This document shows positions 41,201 to 56,200 of a stretch of DNA of 64,000 nucleotides, piece after piece. Origin of the DNA: Lamellibrachia satsuma (Eukaryota; Annelida; Polychaeta; Sabellida; Siboglinidae); the NCBI GenBank assembly GCA_033239005.1, contig BSQZ01000004.1, forward strand, positions 9,668,007 through 9,732,006, written 5' to 3'. Under the pieces are notes generated by a model. That model was not told the DNA's origin. It searched no databases and saw nothing but the letters and a program-made list of their open reading frames with translations. Made by a program: the position numbers and the translations under genes. The first letter of the stretch is position 1, and each line of letters opens with the position of its first letter.

Positions 41201-44200
41201 GCTCTAATTGTGTAACTGTTCACCTGTGCTGTAATTGTGTAACTATTCACCTGTGCTGTAATTGTGTAACTGTTCATCTGTGCTGTAATTGTGTAACTGT
41301 TCACCTGTGCTGTAATTGTGTAACTGTTCACAGGTGCTGTAATTGTCTAACTGTTCACCGTAACTGTAATACAGTATGATGTCTTTCACAAGTTTGTGGA
41401 AAGCAATTACAAATATAGCACCAGAAAAACACAAAGCTTTAACATAATTATTAGAGATAAATGCTTTAAAACAGATTCTTATGGTTATTTCTTGTGTCAT
41501 AACATTGTTACATCGATGTTTTTTAATCTGAAAAATTATCAATATTTTAAAGTATTAATTCAGGGAGAGGGTATGAGAATTAGTGCACTTTGTACGACTA
41601 GTTAAATGTTGACAGTTGTGAAGAGCCCCTTAGTGACTCACCTGACGCCGCCATTCTTTCTCAGCACGACTGCTAATCTGCTGGTAAGTGTTGCCCATCA
41701 TCGCTATGAGCATGTTCAGCAGTAGAATGGGCACTAGGATGGCAAATATGCCAAACACAGTTTTGGTGAGGAACGGCAGTCGGGTGTAGTTAAAATCATT
41801 ATACTGCAAATAATCACAAAACACTTGAGTGACAACTGCACAGTACACATATGTAGGCAGGTAAAACACACACACACCCACACACCCACCCACACACACA
41901 CACCCACCCACACAGCTGCACAATCATTATTTGTGTTAAACTTGAGATAATATATAATGATCAAGAGAGCCCAATTTGTACGTCACTGTTCCAGAAGTGG
42001 AGGTGGTGAGCAAGAGCTAGTTACTTGGCATCATGAACAAAGAAGACCAGGGAGACTATCACTAACCTATCCAAAACTACTCATCTCTGAATTCAGGATA
42101 ACTGTTCCTGAACGTGTAAAAGCTACACATGATAGACACTAATGGAAAAAAATTGTGAACAACTTTCATAGGACCCGTCCTACATATGACTAGATGATGA
42201 CCACAAGGAAAACATAATCAGTTTTGCAGTAGTATTAAGCTACTCTCACATAATCATAGCATTGTGGCATACATGTAGTGTCTGCATGGAGACATGATCA
42301 TGGCGTTGTGGCACACATGTAGTGTCTGCACGGAGACATGATCATGGCATTGTGGCACGCATGTAGTGTCTGCACGGAGACATGATCATAGCATTGTAGC
42401 ACACATGTAGTGTCTGCATGGAGACATGATCATGGTATTGTGGCACGCATGTAGTGTTTGCATGGAGACATGATCGTGGCATTGTGGCACGCATGTAGTG
42501 TCTGCATTGAGACAAGATCATGGCATTGTGGCACGCATGTAGTGTCTGCATGGAGACATGGTCATGGCATTGTGGCACGCATGTAGTGTCTGCATGGAGA
42601 CATGGTCATGGCATTGTGGCACGCATGTAGTGTCTGCATGGAGACATGATCATGGCTTTGTGGCACGCATGTAGTGTCTGCATGGAGACATGATCATGGC
42701 ATTGTGGCACGCATGTAGTGTCTGCATGGAGACATGATCATAGCATTGTGGCACGCATGTAGTGTCTGCATGGAGACATGATCATAGCATTGTGGCACAC
42801 ATGTAGTGTCTGCATGGAGACATGATCATAGCATTGTGGCACACATGTAGTGTCTGCATGGAGACATGATCATGGCATCATGGCACACATGTAGTGTCTG
42901 CATGGAGACATGACTACAGCATCGTGGCATGCACATAGTGTCTGCATGGAGACATGATCATAGCATCATAGCACACATGTAGTGTCTGCATGGAGACATG
43001 ATCATAGCATTGTGGTACACATGTAGTGTCTGCATGGAGACATGATCATAGCATCATAGCACACATGTAGTGTATGCATGGAGACATGATCATAGCATCA
43101 TAGCACACATGTAGTGTATGCATGGAGACATGACTTTAGCATTGTGGCATGCATGTAGTGTCTGCAAGGAGACATGATCATAGCATTGTGGTACACATGT
43201 AGTGTCTGCATGGAGACATGATCATAGCATTGTGGTACACATGTAGTGTCTGCATGGAGACATGATCATAGGATTGTGGTACACATGTAGTGTCTGCATG
43301 GAGACATGATCATAGCATTGTGGTACACATGTAGTGTCTGCATGGAGACATGATCATAGCATTGTGGTACACATGTAGTGTCTGCATGGAGACATGATCA
43401 TAGCATCATAGCACACATGTAGTGTCTGCATGGAGACATGATCATAGCATCATAGCACACATGTAGTGTCTGCATGGAGACATCACTGTTAGCATATGTT
43501 GGTACAAGCTCCAGTAATTCACTTCCTTAGTAAGTAATATATTGTTCGCTATTCATATCTTATAAATAATAATAAAATAATGCAAATGTAATACACACGC
43601 CCACACACATACACATGAGGGATGTGGGCTCTACCTTAAACTCTCCCAGCGTCATCTGAAACAGCTGCATCATCGTGCCCCCTGGAGTTCTGAAGGACTG
43701 GATGTTTGGGTTGTCGATATCCTTGAAGAGGAAATAAAACCCTACAAGAGAAAGTGTCTCCTAGAACAATGACAAATGATGTTTGGAAGAAATAAACACA
43801 ACAGAGACACAAGCAAGTGGAGTGTATTTGCCCAACAGACATCAATGCAATGTCTACCAGGTTAGGCTATATAGATTTATTAAAATAAGGACATGCATAG
43901 CAGGAGACATATTTGATATTGCATAAGAGCCACAAACCCACGTAAACAAGTTTCAAAATTAACATACCTTGAGAGAATTGCAGTAAGAACACCATGAATA
44001 TGATGACAAATCTGACCAAATCTGATGCACACATCTTGTAGATCATGATGATGAAAGGACCCAGTAGGAATGCCCCTCTACAATGCAAGAACTGTATATG
44101 TAGGAGGAGTACTTGTGGACTGATAAAGATGTACTTGTGGACTGATTGACGATATGTACTTGTAGACTAACTGAGAAAACCTATTTGTGGACTAACAGAA

Positions 44201-47200
44201 GAGATGTACTTGACTGAGGAAACGTACTTGCAGACTAACAGAAGAGACTGACCGAAGAGATGTTCTTATGGACTGACCAAGAAGATGTACTGGTGCTTGT
44301 GCAACAGAGATGTACTTGTGGACTGACTGAAGAAATACTTGTGGACTGACTGAAAAAATGTACCTGTGGACTGATTGAAGAGATGTACTTGTGGACTGAC
44401 TGAGGAGACATATTTGTGGAGTGACCAAAGATATGTACTTGTGGACTGACTGAAGAGATGTACTTGTGAACTGACCTTGCAAAGAAGAGAAGGAACATCC
44501 AGGCACATGGAGCAGCGAATGTGAGGATGACTGTCTCCGCAGCCTCCAGTCTCAGCATTCTCATGGGCACACACAGCAGGATGAGGAGGCAGGACACATG
44601 GAAGAGGAACTTGGCTGGCGCACTTTTCTACAAAGTTAGAAAACATCTTAAATTAACATGAAAAGGGAAACATTGTGAAAAGGCATGTTCATTGAATCAC
44701 TAAAGATACATTTGAAGCAGATGGCCAAATTAAGCTATTGCAACATCAATAATGAATTGATTCTAAACAATACTGGCAAATATCTCTGATATGATCTTAC
44801 ATCATTAGAACATTGCTCTGCTATGATCTTAAATAGCTAGACCACTTCTCGCAAAGTCAGAATATGTTTTAGCTGAACTTGTCTATGGCTGCCAGTAAAT
44901 ACAAATGCTTATGGCTGTGCTGATTGTGCAGTTGTTCCCAGCTGGAGCCAGGCTGCACAGTTGTTCCCAGCTGGAGCCAGGCTGCACAGTTGTTTCCAGC
45001 TGGAGCCAGGCCGCACAGTTGTTCCCAGCTGGAGCCAGGCCGCACAGTTGTTCCCAGCTGGAGGCAGGCCGCACAGTTGTTCCCAGCTTGGAGGCAGGCC
45101 ACACAGCTGTTCCCAGCTGGAGGCAGGCTGCACAGTCCAAGTGAGATGCTACAATTAACGTAATTTGGCCACTTAGCAAATATGCAACTCAGGGTGTGAT
45201 GAAACTTACCTGATTTTTAAGAAAACTTTTCATTCCCTGAGAGCGCATCTCTTCAATTTGAAACACGAGATTCGTGACACAATCGCAGCACACAATGATC
45301 TCTGATATGTAACGCACCTAGTAACACAATGACAGCACACAATGATCTCTGATATGTAATGCACCTAGTAACACAATGACAGCACACAATGATCTCTGAT
45401 ATACAATGCACCTAGTAACACAATGACAGCACACAATGATCTCTGATATACAATGCACCTAGTAACACAATGACAGCACACAATGATCTCTGATATGTAA
45501 TGCACCTAGTAACACAATGACAGCACACAATGATCTCTGCTATGTAACACACCTAGTAACACAATGACAGCACACAATGATCTCTGATATGTAATGCACC
45601 TAGTAACACAATGACAGCACACAACGATCTCTGATATGTAATGCACCTAGTAACACAATGACAGCACACAATGATCTCTGCTATGTAACACACCTAGTAA
45701 CACAATGACATCACACAATGATCTCTGATATGTAATGCACCTAGTAACACAATGACAGCACACAATGATCTCTGCTATGTAACACACCTAGTAACACAAT
45801 GACATCACACAATGATCTCTGATATGTAATGCACCTAGTAACACAATGACAGCACACAATGATCTCTGATATGTAACACATCTAGTAACACAATGACAGC
45901 ACACAATGATCTCTGATATGTAATGCACCTAGTAACACAATGACAGCACACAATGATCTCTGATATGTAACACACCTAGTAACACAACGATCTCTGAGAT
46001 GTACTACACCTAGTAACACAATGGCAGCAAACAATGATCTCTGAGATGTAACACACCTAATGACACAACTCCCGCACAGAATGATCTCTGAGATGTAACA
46101 CACCTAGTAACACAATGACAGAACAATTATCTCTGAGATGTAACACACCTAATGACACAATGATAGCATGGAATGATCTCTGAGATCTAACACACCTAGT
46201 AAAACAATGACAGCACACAATGATCTCTGAAATGTAACACACCTAATGACTCAACGACTGCACAGAATGATCTCTGTGATGTAACACACCTAGTAACACA
46301 ATGACAGAACAATTATCTCTGAGATGTAACACACCTAATGACACAATGATAGCACGGAATGATCTCTGAGATCTAACTCACCTAGTAAAACAATGACAGC
46401 ACACAATGATCTCTGAGATGTAACACACCTAATGACACAATGACAGCACGGAATGATCTCTGATATCTAACACACCTAGTAACACAATGACAGCGCAGAA
46501 TGATCTCTGAGATCTAACACACCTAGTAACACAATGACAGAACAATGATCTCTGAGATCTAACACACATAGTAACACAATGACAGAACAATGATCTCTGA
46601 GACCTAACACACCTAGTAACACAATGACAGAACAATGATCTCTGAGATGTAATACACCTAGTAACACAATGACAGCATGGAATGATATCTGAGATCTAAC
46701 ACACATAGTAACACAATGACAAAACAATGATCTCTGAGATGTAACACACTTAGTAACACAATGACAGAACAATGATCTCTGAGATCTAACACACCTAGTA
46801 ATACAATGACAGAACAATGATCTCTGAGATCTAACACACCTAGTAACACAATGACAGCACGGAATGATCTCTGAGATCTAACACACCTAGTAACACAATG
46901 ACAGAACAATATCTGAGATCTAACACACCTAGTAACACAATGACAGAACAATGATCTCTGAGATCTAACACACCTAGTAACACAATGACGGAATAATGAT
47001 CTCTGAGATCTAACTCACCTAGTAACACAATGACAAAACAATGATCTCTGAGATCTAACACACCTAGTAACACAATGACAGAACAATGATCTCTGAAATC
47101 TAACACACCTAGTAACACAATGACAGAACAATGATCTCTGAGATCTAACTCACCTAGTAACACAATGACAAAACAATGATCTCTGAGATCTAACACACCT

Positions 47201-50200
47201 AGTAACACAATGACAGAACAATGATCTCTGAGATCTAACATACCTAGTAACACAATGACAGAACAATGATCTCTGAGATCTAACACACCTAGTAGCACAA
47301 TGACAGAACAATGATCTCTGAGATCTAACACACCTAGTCATTAAATACAGTAGATTAAATGCTCTTAGTTCTCATTCTTATTTATAGTTGTTTCACAAAC
47401 TCACATTTATCATTAATTTATTATCTACTATCATGCAGATACCTTAAAAATAAAATTAATTGACATTATCAAAAATAAAATTAATTGACATTATCAATAT
47501 AATCATCTCATGTAAATTTATATTTTCGATGGGAATCGAAACTATCATGTAGACTCACAATATTAGTTGTGTTGGACTTGTTTGTAGTTCCATCAGATCG
47601 TGTGTAGATGGCGACACTGAGAGTGAGGAGGTGAAGTAACGCTAACACAAGTCTCTCGAAGAAACGACGCTGTATACAAGAGATAATATATAAACAACTG
47701 CAGCACAATTCTCATTTCAACAGTAAGATGTGCTCTCAAATAGCATATGTCACATGACCTGAACATTATACTACTGTAGTCCAATGTAGAACAATAAAAG
47801 TTATTGATAAAAGCAGTGTGAACAATGATAAAAGTGAGACAAGGATGAACATGTTTTGAATTCTTGATACGCACATTGCCTTCTTGTTCAATTGTAATAT
47901 TTATAATTCTATAAATGAAATATCATTTACAGTTATGGAAAGTAGTAAAACAGACCAGTAATTCATCTTAGTCTAATGTTAAGTTACAAGTGAGATAACA
48001 TAAAGTACTAAAACAATACATTAAAATCATAACAATACATGAGTTGTACATTATATTTGTATTCTACAAAATAAGATATCAAGTAGAAAGAATATCACGT
48101 GACCTATATGTGGTTCTATATTTGCAGATGTTATTTAATTCACATAGCAGCAGATTAGCAAACAAATCATTAGTTAACTAAATGTCTATCAAATCTCAAA
48201 GGAAAGAATTATAGTTATTAAATTATTTTATTAACCCTGGCAAATGTCTTCCATTTTTCATCGAGGAGTTGTCTAATCACCCCGCCACCCAGCATCTCCA
48301 AATGATCATCTTTGCCCCCATCAGTGAGGTACGTCAGGGCGGAACTCCAATCTACAATGTCATTAATATAACATCACTGATGTAGAAAGTACAAGATACA
48401 CACATGCATGCCTACACACACACACACGCATGCATGCACACACACACACACACATGCATGCATGCATACACACACACACACACTAACACACAAACATATA
48501 CACACAAATATGCATGCACACTAATACACATAAACATATACACACAAGCATGCATGCATGCACATTTGTCAAGTGACAATTTTAATTTAAAATTATGTTG
48601 AATATAATGAAAATGTGTGCAATGGCACAAAAAGAAATAAAAATTTTGAAGCTTATCAAGAAGTAACAAAACACCTGGTTAGGACACAACATGAAAAGTG
48701 CATAATCTTTGAAGCTGGCAATAGAAGGAAAAAGAACAAGGAAGGAAATTAATGGATTTATATAAATTAATTTACAAATCAGAAGTTATTATCAGCGGAT
48801 TTACAGTTGTGACTAGTTGTGAATGTATTAAAAAAATAGTGATGATGAAGCAGACAAAATACTCACTGATCTTGCCGTTCTTGCCGATGGTATCAATGGG
48901 ACTGAGAGGGTAAGTGGCACACGTGATGTTGCTGTACCTCCAGATCTCCTGCAGTTAGCACACAGTGGCAATTATTCTTAGGCCATTCTATCTGTCATTC
49001 TATCTATCTATTGGAGAGGCGCGGTAGTGTAGTGGTTAGCACATCCGCTTTACATGATAGATTCTGGGTTGAAGACCCGGACATGGATATGTTTGGTATA
49101 AAAACCTGGCTCTCAACATTGGAGACTGTGTATCCCTCATGATTCAGGTGATCATTTTAATGTTGGTCCCATCTTATTTAATTGGGGACGTAAAAGAACC
49201 ATTGAGGACGACAAGCAGTGACCACCCTCAATGCCAGCATATAAAGGTCGTCTTGGCAATATTGTCCTGTAAATAGCTGATTAGTTATATGAGACCTCAT
49301 AACACCATACAATTTTAGTAACCACAACATACAGACTAGTCAGTTAACAGAACATTGCCGAGTGCTGGAAACAACTGGAACTAGAACTATCACTAAATAT
49401 TTACCAATAAAGTACAATGTACACTTTGGTTCACTACCTGTTTAGTTTGACCTCTTAAAAAAATTACACAAGTCCAGGATAGAGTAAAATAGACCAAACC
49501 ATTATTTGCAATAATTTATATTGTTTTACAATTAACATTAATACAACTGAAATATTAGTGCTGGCAAAATAATTATAAAAACTACACAATACTTTATTTT
49601 CATATGTATTCAAGTGGCTCATATAAAACACTTTTAATGTCACATTTTATTTCTCAGGTGCTGTGTGAATTGGTTAGTTGGACCCCATTGGTATGAAATG
49701 ACCATGTGGGTCAGTGGCTGGGATCCACTGACCGTTTCCTGGTCACGAGTCAAGCACGAAACCATTCAACTGTGGCAATAGTGCAATATTAAATCTGCAT
49801 GTTATTACAGAACAATACTGATCAAAAATGGAATTAATTTTCACTGTTCTAACGTCATGCATCAGACAGACAGACAAACAAATTGTTTATTGATCCATTT
49901 GTACATAATATTACAGTAACCATAATAAATATATTAAAAAAAAATAATTGTGTGTAAATTAGGTATGTAAGCGCATATATTTAGTACAGTATAAATTGGA
50001 TTTGGGAGACTCCTATTAAAACTAAAGAAGTCGCTCTCATAGGAGCACCCACCACAAGTACGTCCAAGTCAATGTTTTCTGTTGTTTACTTAATTAAAAC
50101 TGTATTCATCAGCACATATTTATGCTGGCAATGAGAAAAAATCCATTGTATTTGATTGATTGCTGTGTGTGCTGCTCTAGCTGCCATGAAACAAGATTAG

Positions 50201-53200
50201 CTGCATTGGTTTTCAATAAGATCATAGCCAGCTTCACTGCATAAACACATGCGTTAGTGGGTCAGCCTTTCAATGGCCGGTCAATCAATAGCTCTGTGAC
50301 AAAGTGTACAAGGCATGACCAGCAACTTTAGAGCAGTAAGACAACTAACTGACCCAAATATCTATGTTGTTGCCATCAACAACTCTAGGTTCTCTCACTC
50401 CCGTTCAAACTGATACTTCACTGTTGCTGAGATTAGCACTTACAGCTGCTGAGATTAGCACTCACTGCTGCTGAGATTAGCACTTACTGCTGCTGAGATT
50501 AGCACTCACTGCTGCTGTGATTAGCACTCACTGCTGCTGTGAATAACACACACTGCAACTGTGATTAACAGTCACTGCTGCTGCTGCTGTAATTAACACA
50601 CACTGCTGCTGTGAATAACACACACTGCTGCTGCGATTAATTCACACTGGTGCTGTGATTAACACACACTGCTGCTGTGATTAACACTAACTGCTGCTCT
50701 GATAAACACACACTGCTGCTCTGATAAACACACACTGCTGCTGTGATTAACACACACTGCTGCTCTGATAAACACACACTGCTGTTGTGATTAACAAACA
50801 CTGCTGTTGTGATGAACCATCACTGCTGCTGTGGTTAACAAACACACAGCAGCTGTAATTAACACACATTGTTGCTGTCGTTAACACCCACTTCTGCTGT
50901 ATCAGTGCTTATAGCTGTGGCTATTGTGATTACTGTTCCCTACTGAGGATGGGCAGTCAAAGGCAGATTACCACCCTGGAAAAACTAAAATACATCATGC
51001 ACAAACATATAGCTTCCCTTGGCCATCCAACATCAGTTATTTGTGTTACGATGAGCATAGTTGACATCTCATAACTGCACCATTTTATTTCTGAAGGCTG
51101 ACTTGCAAATGTGCGTTTACTGTTATTGATCAGTAGCACAGCTACAGAGGCCATAAATCATTCTGATTCTGCAGTGTTCATTCATGTATAATTGTATTGT
51201 GTATTAGAGTCCAAGCTTCAACCATACAACATGATGTCGACTATGTAAATCTGCTGGAAGCTCGTCCAATACGCCAACAACTACAGCACTAAATAAGTGT
51301 ACTAACTGTACACAAATTTTGTGAAATACCAAGTAAAGCCTTGAATCCTGACAAGCATGTGTACATCTGACCATAGCACTCCAATACCATGAGGGATAGC
51401 AGGGACATGAGGGATAGCAGGGACATGAGGGATAGCAGGGACACCCCTGTTAGCGTCATACACTGGATAAAGTGGATAATTAGATGGTGTGTAGAGCAGG
51501 TGGGTAGAGCAGTTGTAGCGTTGGCATGAGATAAATATGAGATCCACTACAGACCACAGCTGTCATCATGGAGTTGTTTAGTAAATGAACCATGACACAT
51601 CTGTGACAGTAGACATGACACACCTGTGACAGTATACATGATATCCAGACTTTGAGGACAATGACCTCCTTACTGTGGACAATAACCTCCTTCCTGAGGA
51701 CAGTGACCTTGTGTCCCGAGGACAATGACCTTGTGTCCCAAGGGCAATGATCTTGTGTCCTGATGACAATAAGCTGAGGACGGTGACCTCCTGTCCTGAA
51801 AATAGTGACCTCCTGTCCTGAGGACGGTGATCTCCTGTCATGAGGATGGTGAGCTCCTGTCCTGAGGACGGTGACATCCTGTCCTGAGGATGACAGTGAT
51901 TCCTCACATTACTTCCAGTTCACACTGCCTCAAAACAAGAAAGATTAAAAGTCGAATAGGTCATGAGATCATGGGGTACCCACTGGTCAGCTGATTGTTG
52001 AAGCTGGGGTCAAGCAGTGGTCAGACCCAGTAATCAAACAATTTCATGGGCATTGGAAGAACAGATCAACATGTTGATAAAACATGATAGAGTGGTCCCG
52101 CAATCACTTCAACTTCACATGCGTTCTTTATTACTTATTTTCCTCACTTGCATTATTCACTCTACTTACAATACTTTGCAGCTCAATAATCTCCTTAAAG
52201 ATTTCGTTGCGTCCCAGCTTGCTGGCCAGAGTCAGAGGTGTCAGCTTTGCATCGTTCTCCAATTCCATGTTGGCTCGCTTCACATGGTGCTTCACCACAT
52301 AGCCAAACATGCCCTACAACATACAAGCACATACCTTACAGCGCTTAGTCAAGCACATGCCCCACAGTGCTCAGGCAAGCACATGTCTTACAACAGGGAA
52401 GCATATGTCCTACAACAGGGAAGCACATGTCCTACAACAGGGAAGCACATGTCCTACAACAGGAAAGCACATGTGTTACAACAGGCAAGCACATGTCCTA
52501 CAACAGGAAAGCACATGTCCTACAACAGTCAAACACATGTCCTACAACAGGAAAGCACATGTGTTACAACAGTCAAACACATGTCCTACAACAGGAAAGC
52601 ACATGTCCTACAACAGTCAAACACATGTCCTACAACAAGGAAGCACATGTCCTACAACAGGGAAGCACATGTCCTACAACAGGGAAGCACATGTCCTACA
52701 ACAGGAAAGCACATGTCCTACAACAGGGAAGCACATGTCCTACAACAGGGAAGCACATGTCCTACAACAGTCAAGCACATGTCCTACAACAGGAAAGCAC
52801 ATGTCCTACAACAGGAAAGCACATGTCCTACAACAGTCAAACACATGTCCTACAACAGGGAAGCACATGTCCTACAACAGTCAAGCACATGTCCTACAAC
52901 AGGAAAGCACATGTCCTACAACAGGGAAGCACATGTCCTACAACAGACAAGCACATGTCCTACAACAAGGAAGCACATGTCCTACAACAGGAAAGCACAT
53001 GTCCTACAACAGGGAAGCACATGTCCTACAACAGGGAAGCACATGTCCTACAACAGGGAAGCACATGTCCTACAACAGGCAAGCACATGTCCTACAACAG
53101 GGAAGTACATGTCCTACAACAGGGAAGTACATGTCCTACAACAGGGAAGTACATGTCCTACAACAGGGAAGTACATGCTCCACAACAGGGAAGTACATGT

Positions 53201-56200
53201 CCTACAACAGGGAAGTACATGCTCCACAACAGGGAAGTACATGTCCTACAACAGGGAAGTACATGTCCTACAACAGGGAAGTACATGTCCTACAACAGGG
53301 AAGTACATGTCCTACAACAGGGAAGTACATGTCCTACAACAGGGAAGTACATGTCCTACAACAGGGAAGTACATGCTCCACAACAGGGAAGTACATGTCC
53401 TACAACAGGGAAGTACATGCTCCACAACAGGGAAGTACATGTCCTACAACAGGGAAGTACATGTCCTACAACAGGGAAGTACATGCTCCACAACAGGGAA
53501 GTACATGTCCTACAACAGGGAAGTACATGTCCTACAACAGGGAAGTACATGTCCTACAACAGGGAAGTACATGCTCCACAACAGGGAAGTACATGTCCTA
53601 CAACAGGGAAGTACATTCTCCACAACAGGGAAGTACATGTCCTACGACAGGGAAGTACATGTCCTACAACAGGGAAGTACATGTCCTACAACAGGGAAGT
53701 ACATGCTCCACAACAGGGAAGTACATGTCCTACGACAGGGAAGTACATGCTCCACAGCAGGGAAGTACATGTCCTACAACAGGGAAGTACATGTCCTACA
53801 ACAGGGAAGTACATGTCCTACAACAGGGAAGTACATGTCCTACAACAGGGAAGTACATGCTCCACAACAGGGAAGTACATGTCCTACGACAGGGAAGTAC
53901 ATGCTCCACAGCAGGGAAGTACATGTCCTACAACAGGGAAGTACATGTCCTACAACAGGGAAGTACATGTCCTACAACAGGGAAGTACATGCTCCACAAC
54001 AGGCAAGTACATACAACAAGCAAGTAAATACAGCAGACAAAAACACATTCAACAGCAGGAAAAGACAAGGGCTCAATTTTACTGGTAATCCATTATATAT
54101 TTCCAAGCATCATAGATTTTGCTTCGGATTACTATATATTTTGATACAGAAACCCATTCGGATTATCAATATATTTGACGGCATTTTGCCTCATGTACTG
54201 TATAGCAGTATACCATATATAAAAGGGAAAGGTATGTTCTTATATAGCACGGTATCCGGTCCATAGGACTGCTCAAAGCGCTTTACACTTCACCCCCTGG
54301 CAGACCTGTTCATTCCAAAGGCCATCTCAACTTCTTTTTTATCATAGTCTTTCAATATGACACTATGCCTGCTAATACAAGGTCAAGGAAGGATTTTTTT
54401 ATCATAGTCTTTCAATATGACACTATGCCTGCTAATACAAGGTCAAGGAAGGATTTTGTTATCATAGTCTTTCAATATGACACTATGCCTGCTAATACAA
54501 GGTCAAGGAAAGTTTTATCATAATCTTTCAACAGTATGTTTTTTAGATGCCCCAGAAAAAAACATATATTGTACCATATAAAATATATATGGTATGTATT
54601 GTATACTGCATAGAGCCATACAATACATAATATTAGTCTTTAGCAACCAAATGATACTGCATTCATATTAATTATGATAATTATTAGCAAAGTTATGATA
54701 CTTTAACAGATCCCATTTAAATTACACAAAATTGTGCGTACAAACAGCTGTCAAACACACTCAACAGCTGTCAAACACACTCAACAGCTGGCAAACACAC
54801 TCAACAGCTGGCAAACACACTCAACAGCTGGCAAACACACACTCAACAGCAGGCAAACACACACTCAACAGCTGGCAAACACACACTCAACAGCTGGCAA
54901 ACACACTCAACAGCTGGCAAACACACTCAACAGCTATCAAACACACACACACACTCAACAGCTGGCAAACACACACTATACAGCAGTCAAACACACTCAA
55001 CAGCTGGCAAACACACTCAACAGCTGGCAAACACACACTAAACAGCAAGCAAGCACACACTCAACAGCTGGCAAACACACACACACTCAACAGCTGGCAA
55101 ACACACACTATACAGCAGTCAAACACACTCAACAGCTGGCAAACACACACTAAACAGCAAGCAAGCACACACTCAACAGCTATCAAACACACTCAACAGC
55201 TGGCAAACACACACTAAACAGCAAGCAAGCACACACTCAACAGCTGGCAAACACACACTATACAGCAGTCAAACACACTCAACAGCTGGCAAACACACTC
55301 AACAGCTGGCAAACACACATTAAACAGCAAGCAAGCACACACTCAACAGCTATCAAACACACACACACTCAACAGCTGGCAAACACACTCAACAGCTGGC
55401 AAGCACACACTCAACAATTAGCAAACACACAAACAACAATTGGCAAACACACACTCAACAACAGGCAAACACATGCTCAACAGCTGGCAAACACACTTAA
55501 CAATTAGCAAACACACACTCAACAATTAGCAAACACACAATCAACATTTGACAAACACACAATCAACATCAGGCAAACATGTTTTTTCCATAAGCTTTCA
55601 CCTGCAAACTCCAAAAGGTTCATTTCAACAACTGTAAGAAATGATGTCACAGAAAAAAGTCATGGAAACAAGTCATAACTTCAAACATATCTGGTTCTTT
55701 GTATTTATAGTATAAGTTGAAATACTAAATTCAAAACAAATCATATAGTGATATGATTACAGATCACAGAAATGTTTGGCCACTTTTACTTTTTTATTAG
55801 TGATACTTGAGAAGACATTTTCAAAGCTGTTGTTGGCTTTCTAAGCTATAGACTGTTTGGATGGCCTCAGTCCAATGTTTTCTAAGCTAGAGTGTGTGGA
55901 TGGCCTCAGTCCGATGTTTTCTAAGCTGGACTGTTTGGATGGCCTCAGTCCAATGTTTTCTAAGTTAGAGTGTTTGGATGGCCTCAGTCCGATGTTTTTT
56001 AAGCTAAACTGTTTGGATGGTCTCAGTCCAATGTTTTCAAAGCTAGAGTGTTTGGATGGCCTCAGTCCAATGTTTTCTAAGCTAGAGTGTTTGGATGGCC
56101 TCAGTCCGATGTTTTCTAAGCTAGAGTGTGTGGATGGTCTCAGTCCAATGTTTTCAAAGCTAGAGTGTTTGGATGGCCTCAGTCCAATGTTTTCTAAGCT

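Noticed and set aside
46840..47331. 163-codon - strand open frame with a 15-residue repeat
   Set aside because: It lies in the exon-derived 45 bp array in a frame different from that of TRPV exon 9. It is not a separate gene.
49025..49080. Possible functional tRNA gene
   Set aside because: A and B boxes are present, but the acceptor stem and anticodon arm do not fold convincingly and a SINE body follows.
52017..54266. 749-codon + strand open frame, and two companions of about 570 codons in the other frames
   Set aside because: All are readings of the 22 bp minisatellite in TRPV intron 4. The sequence is pure repeat in every frame and overlaps a real exon on the other strand.
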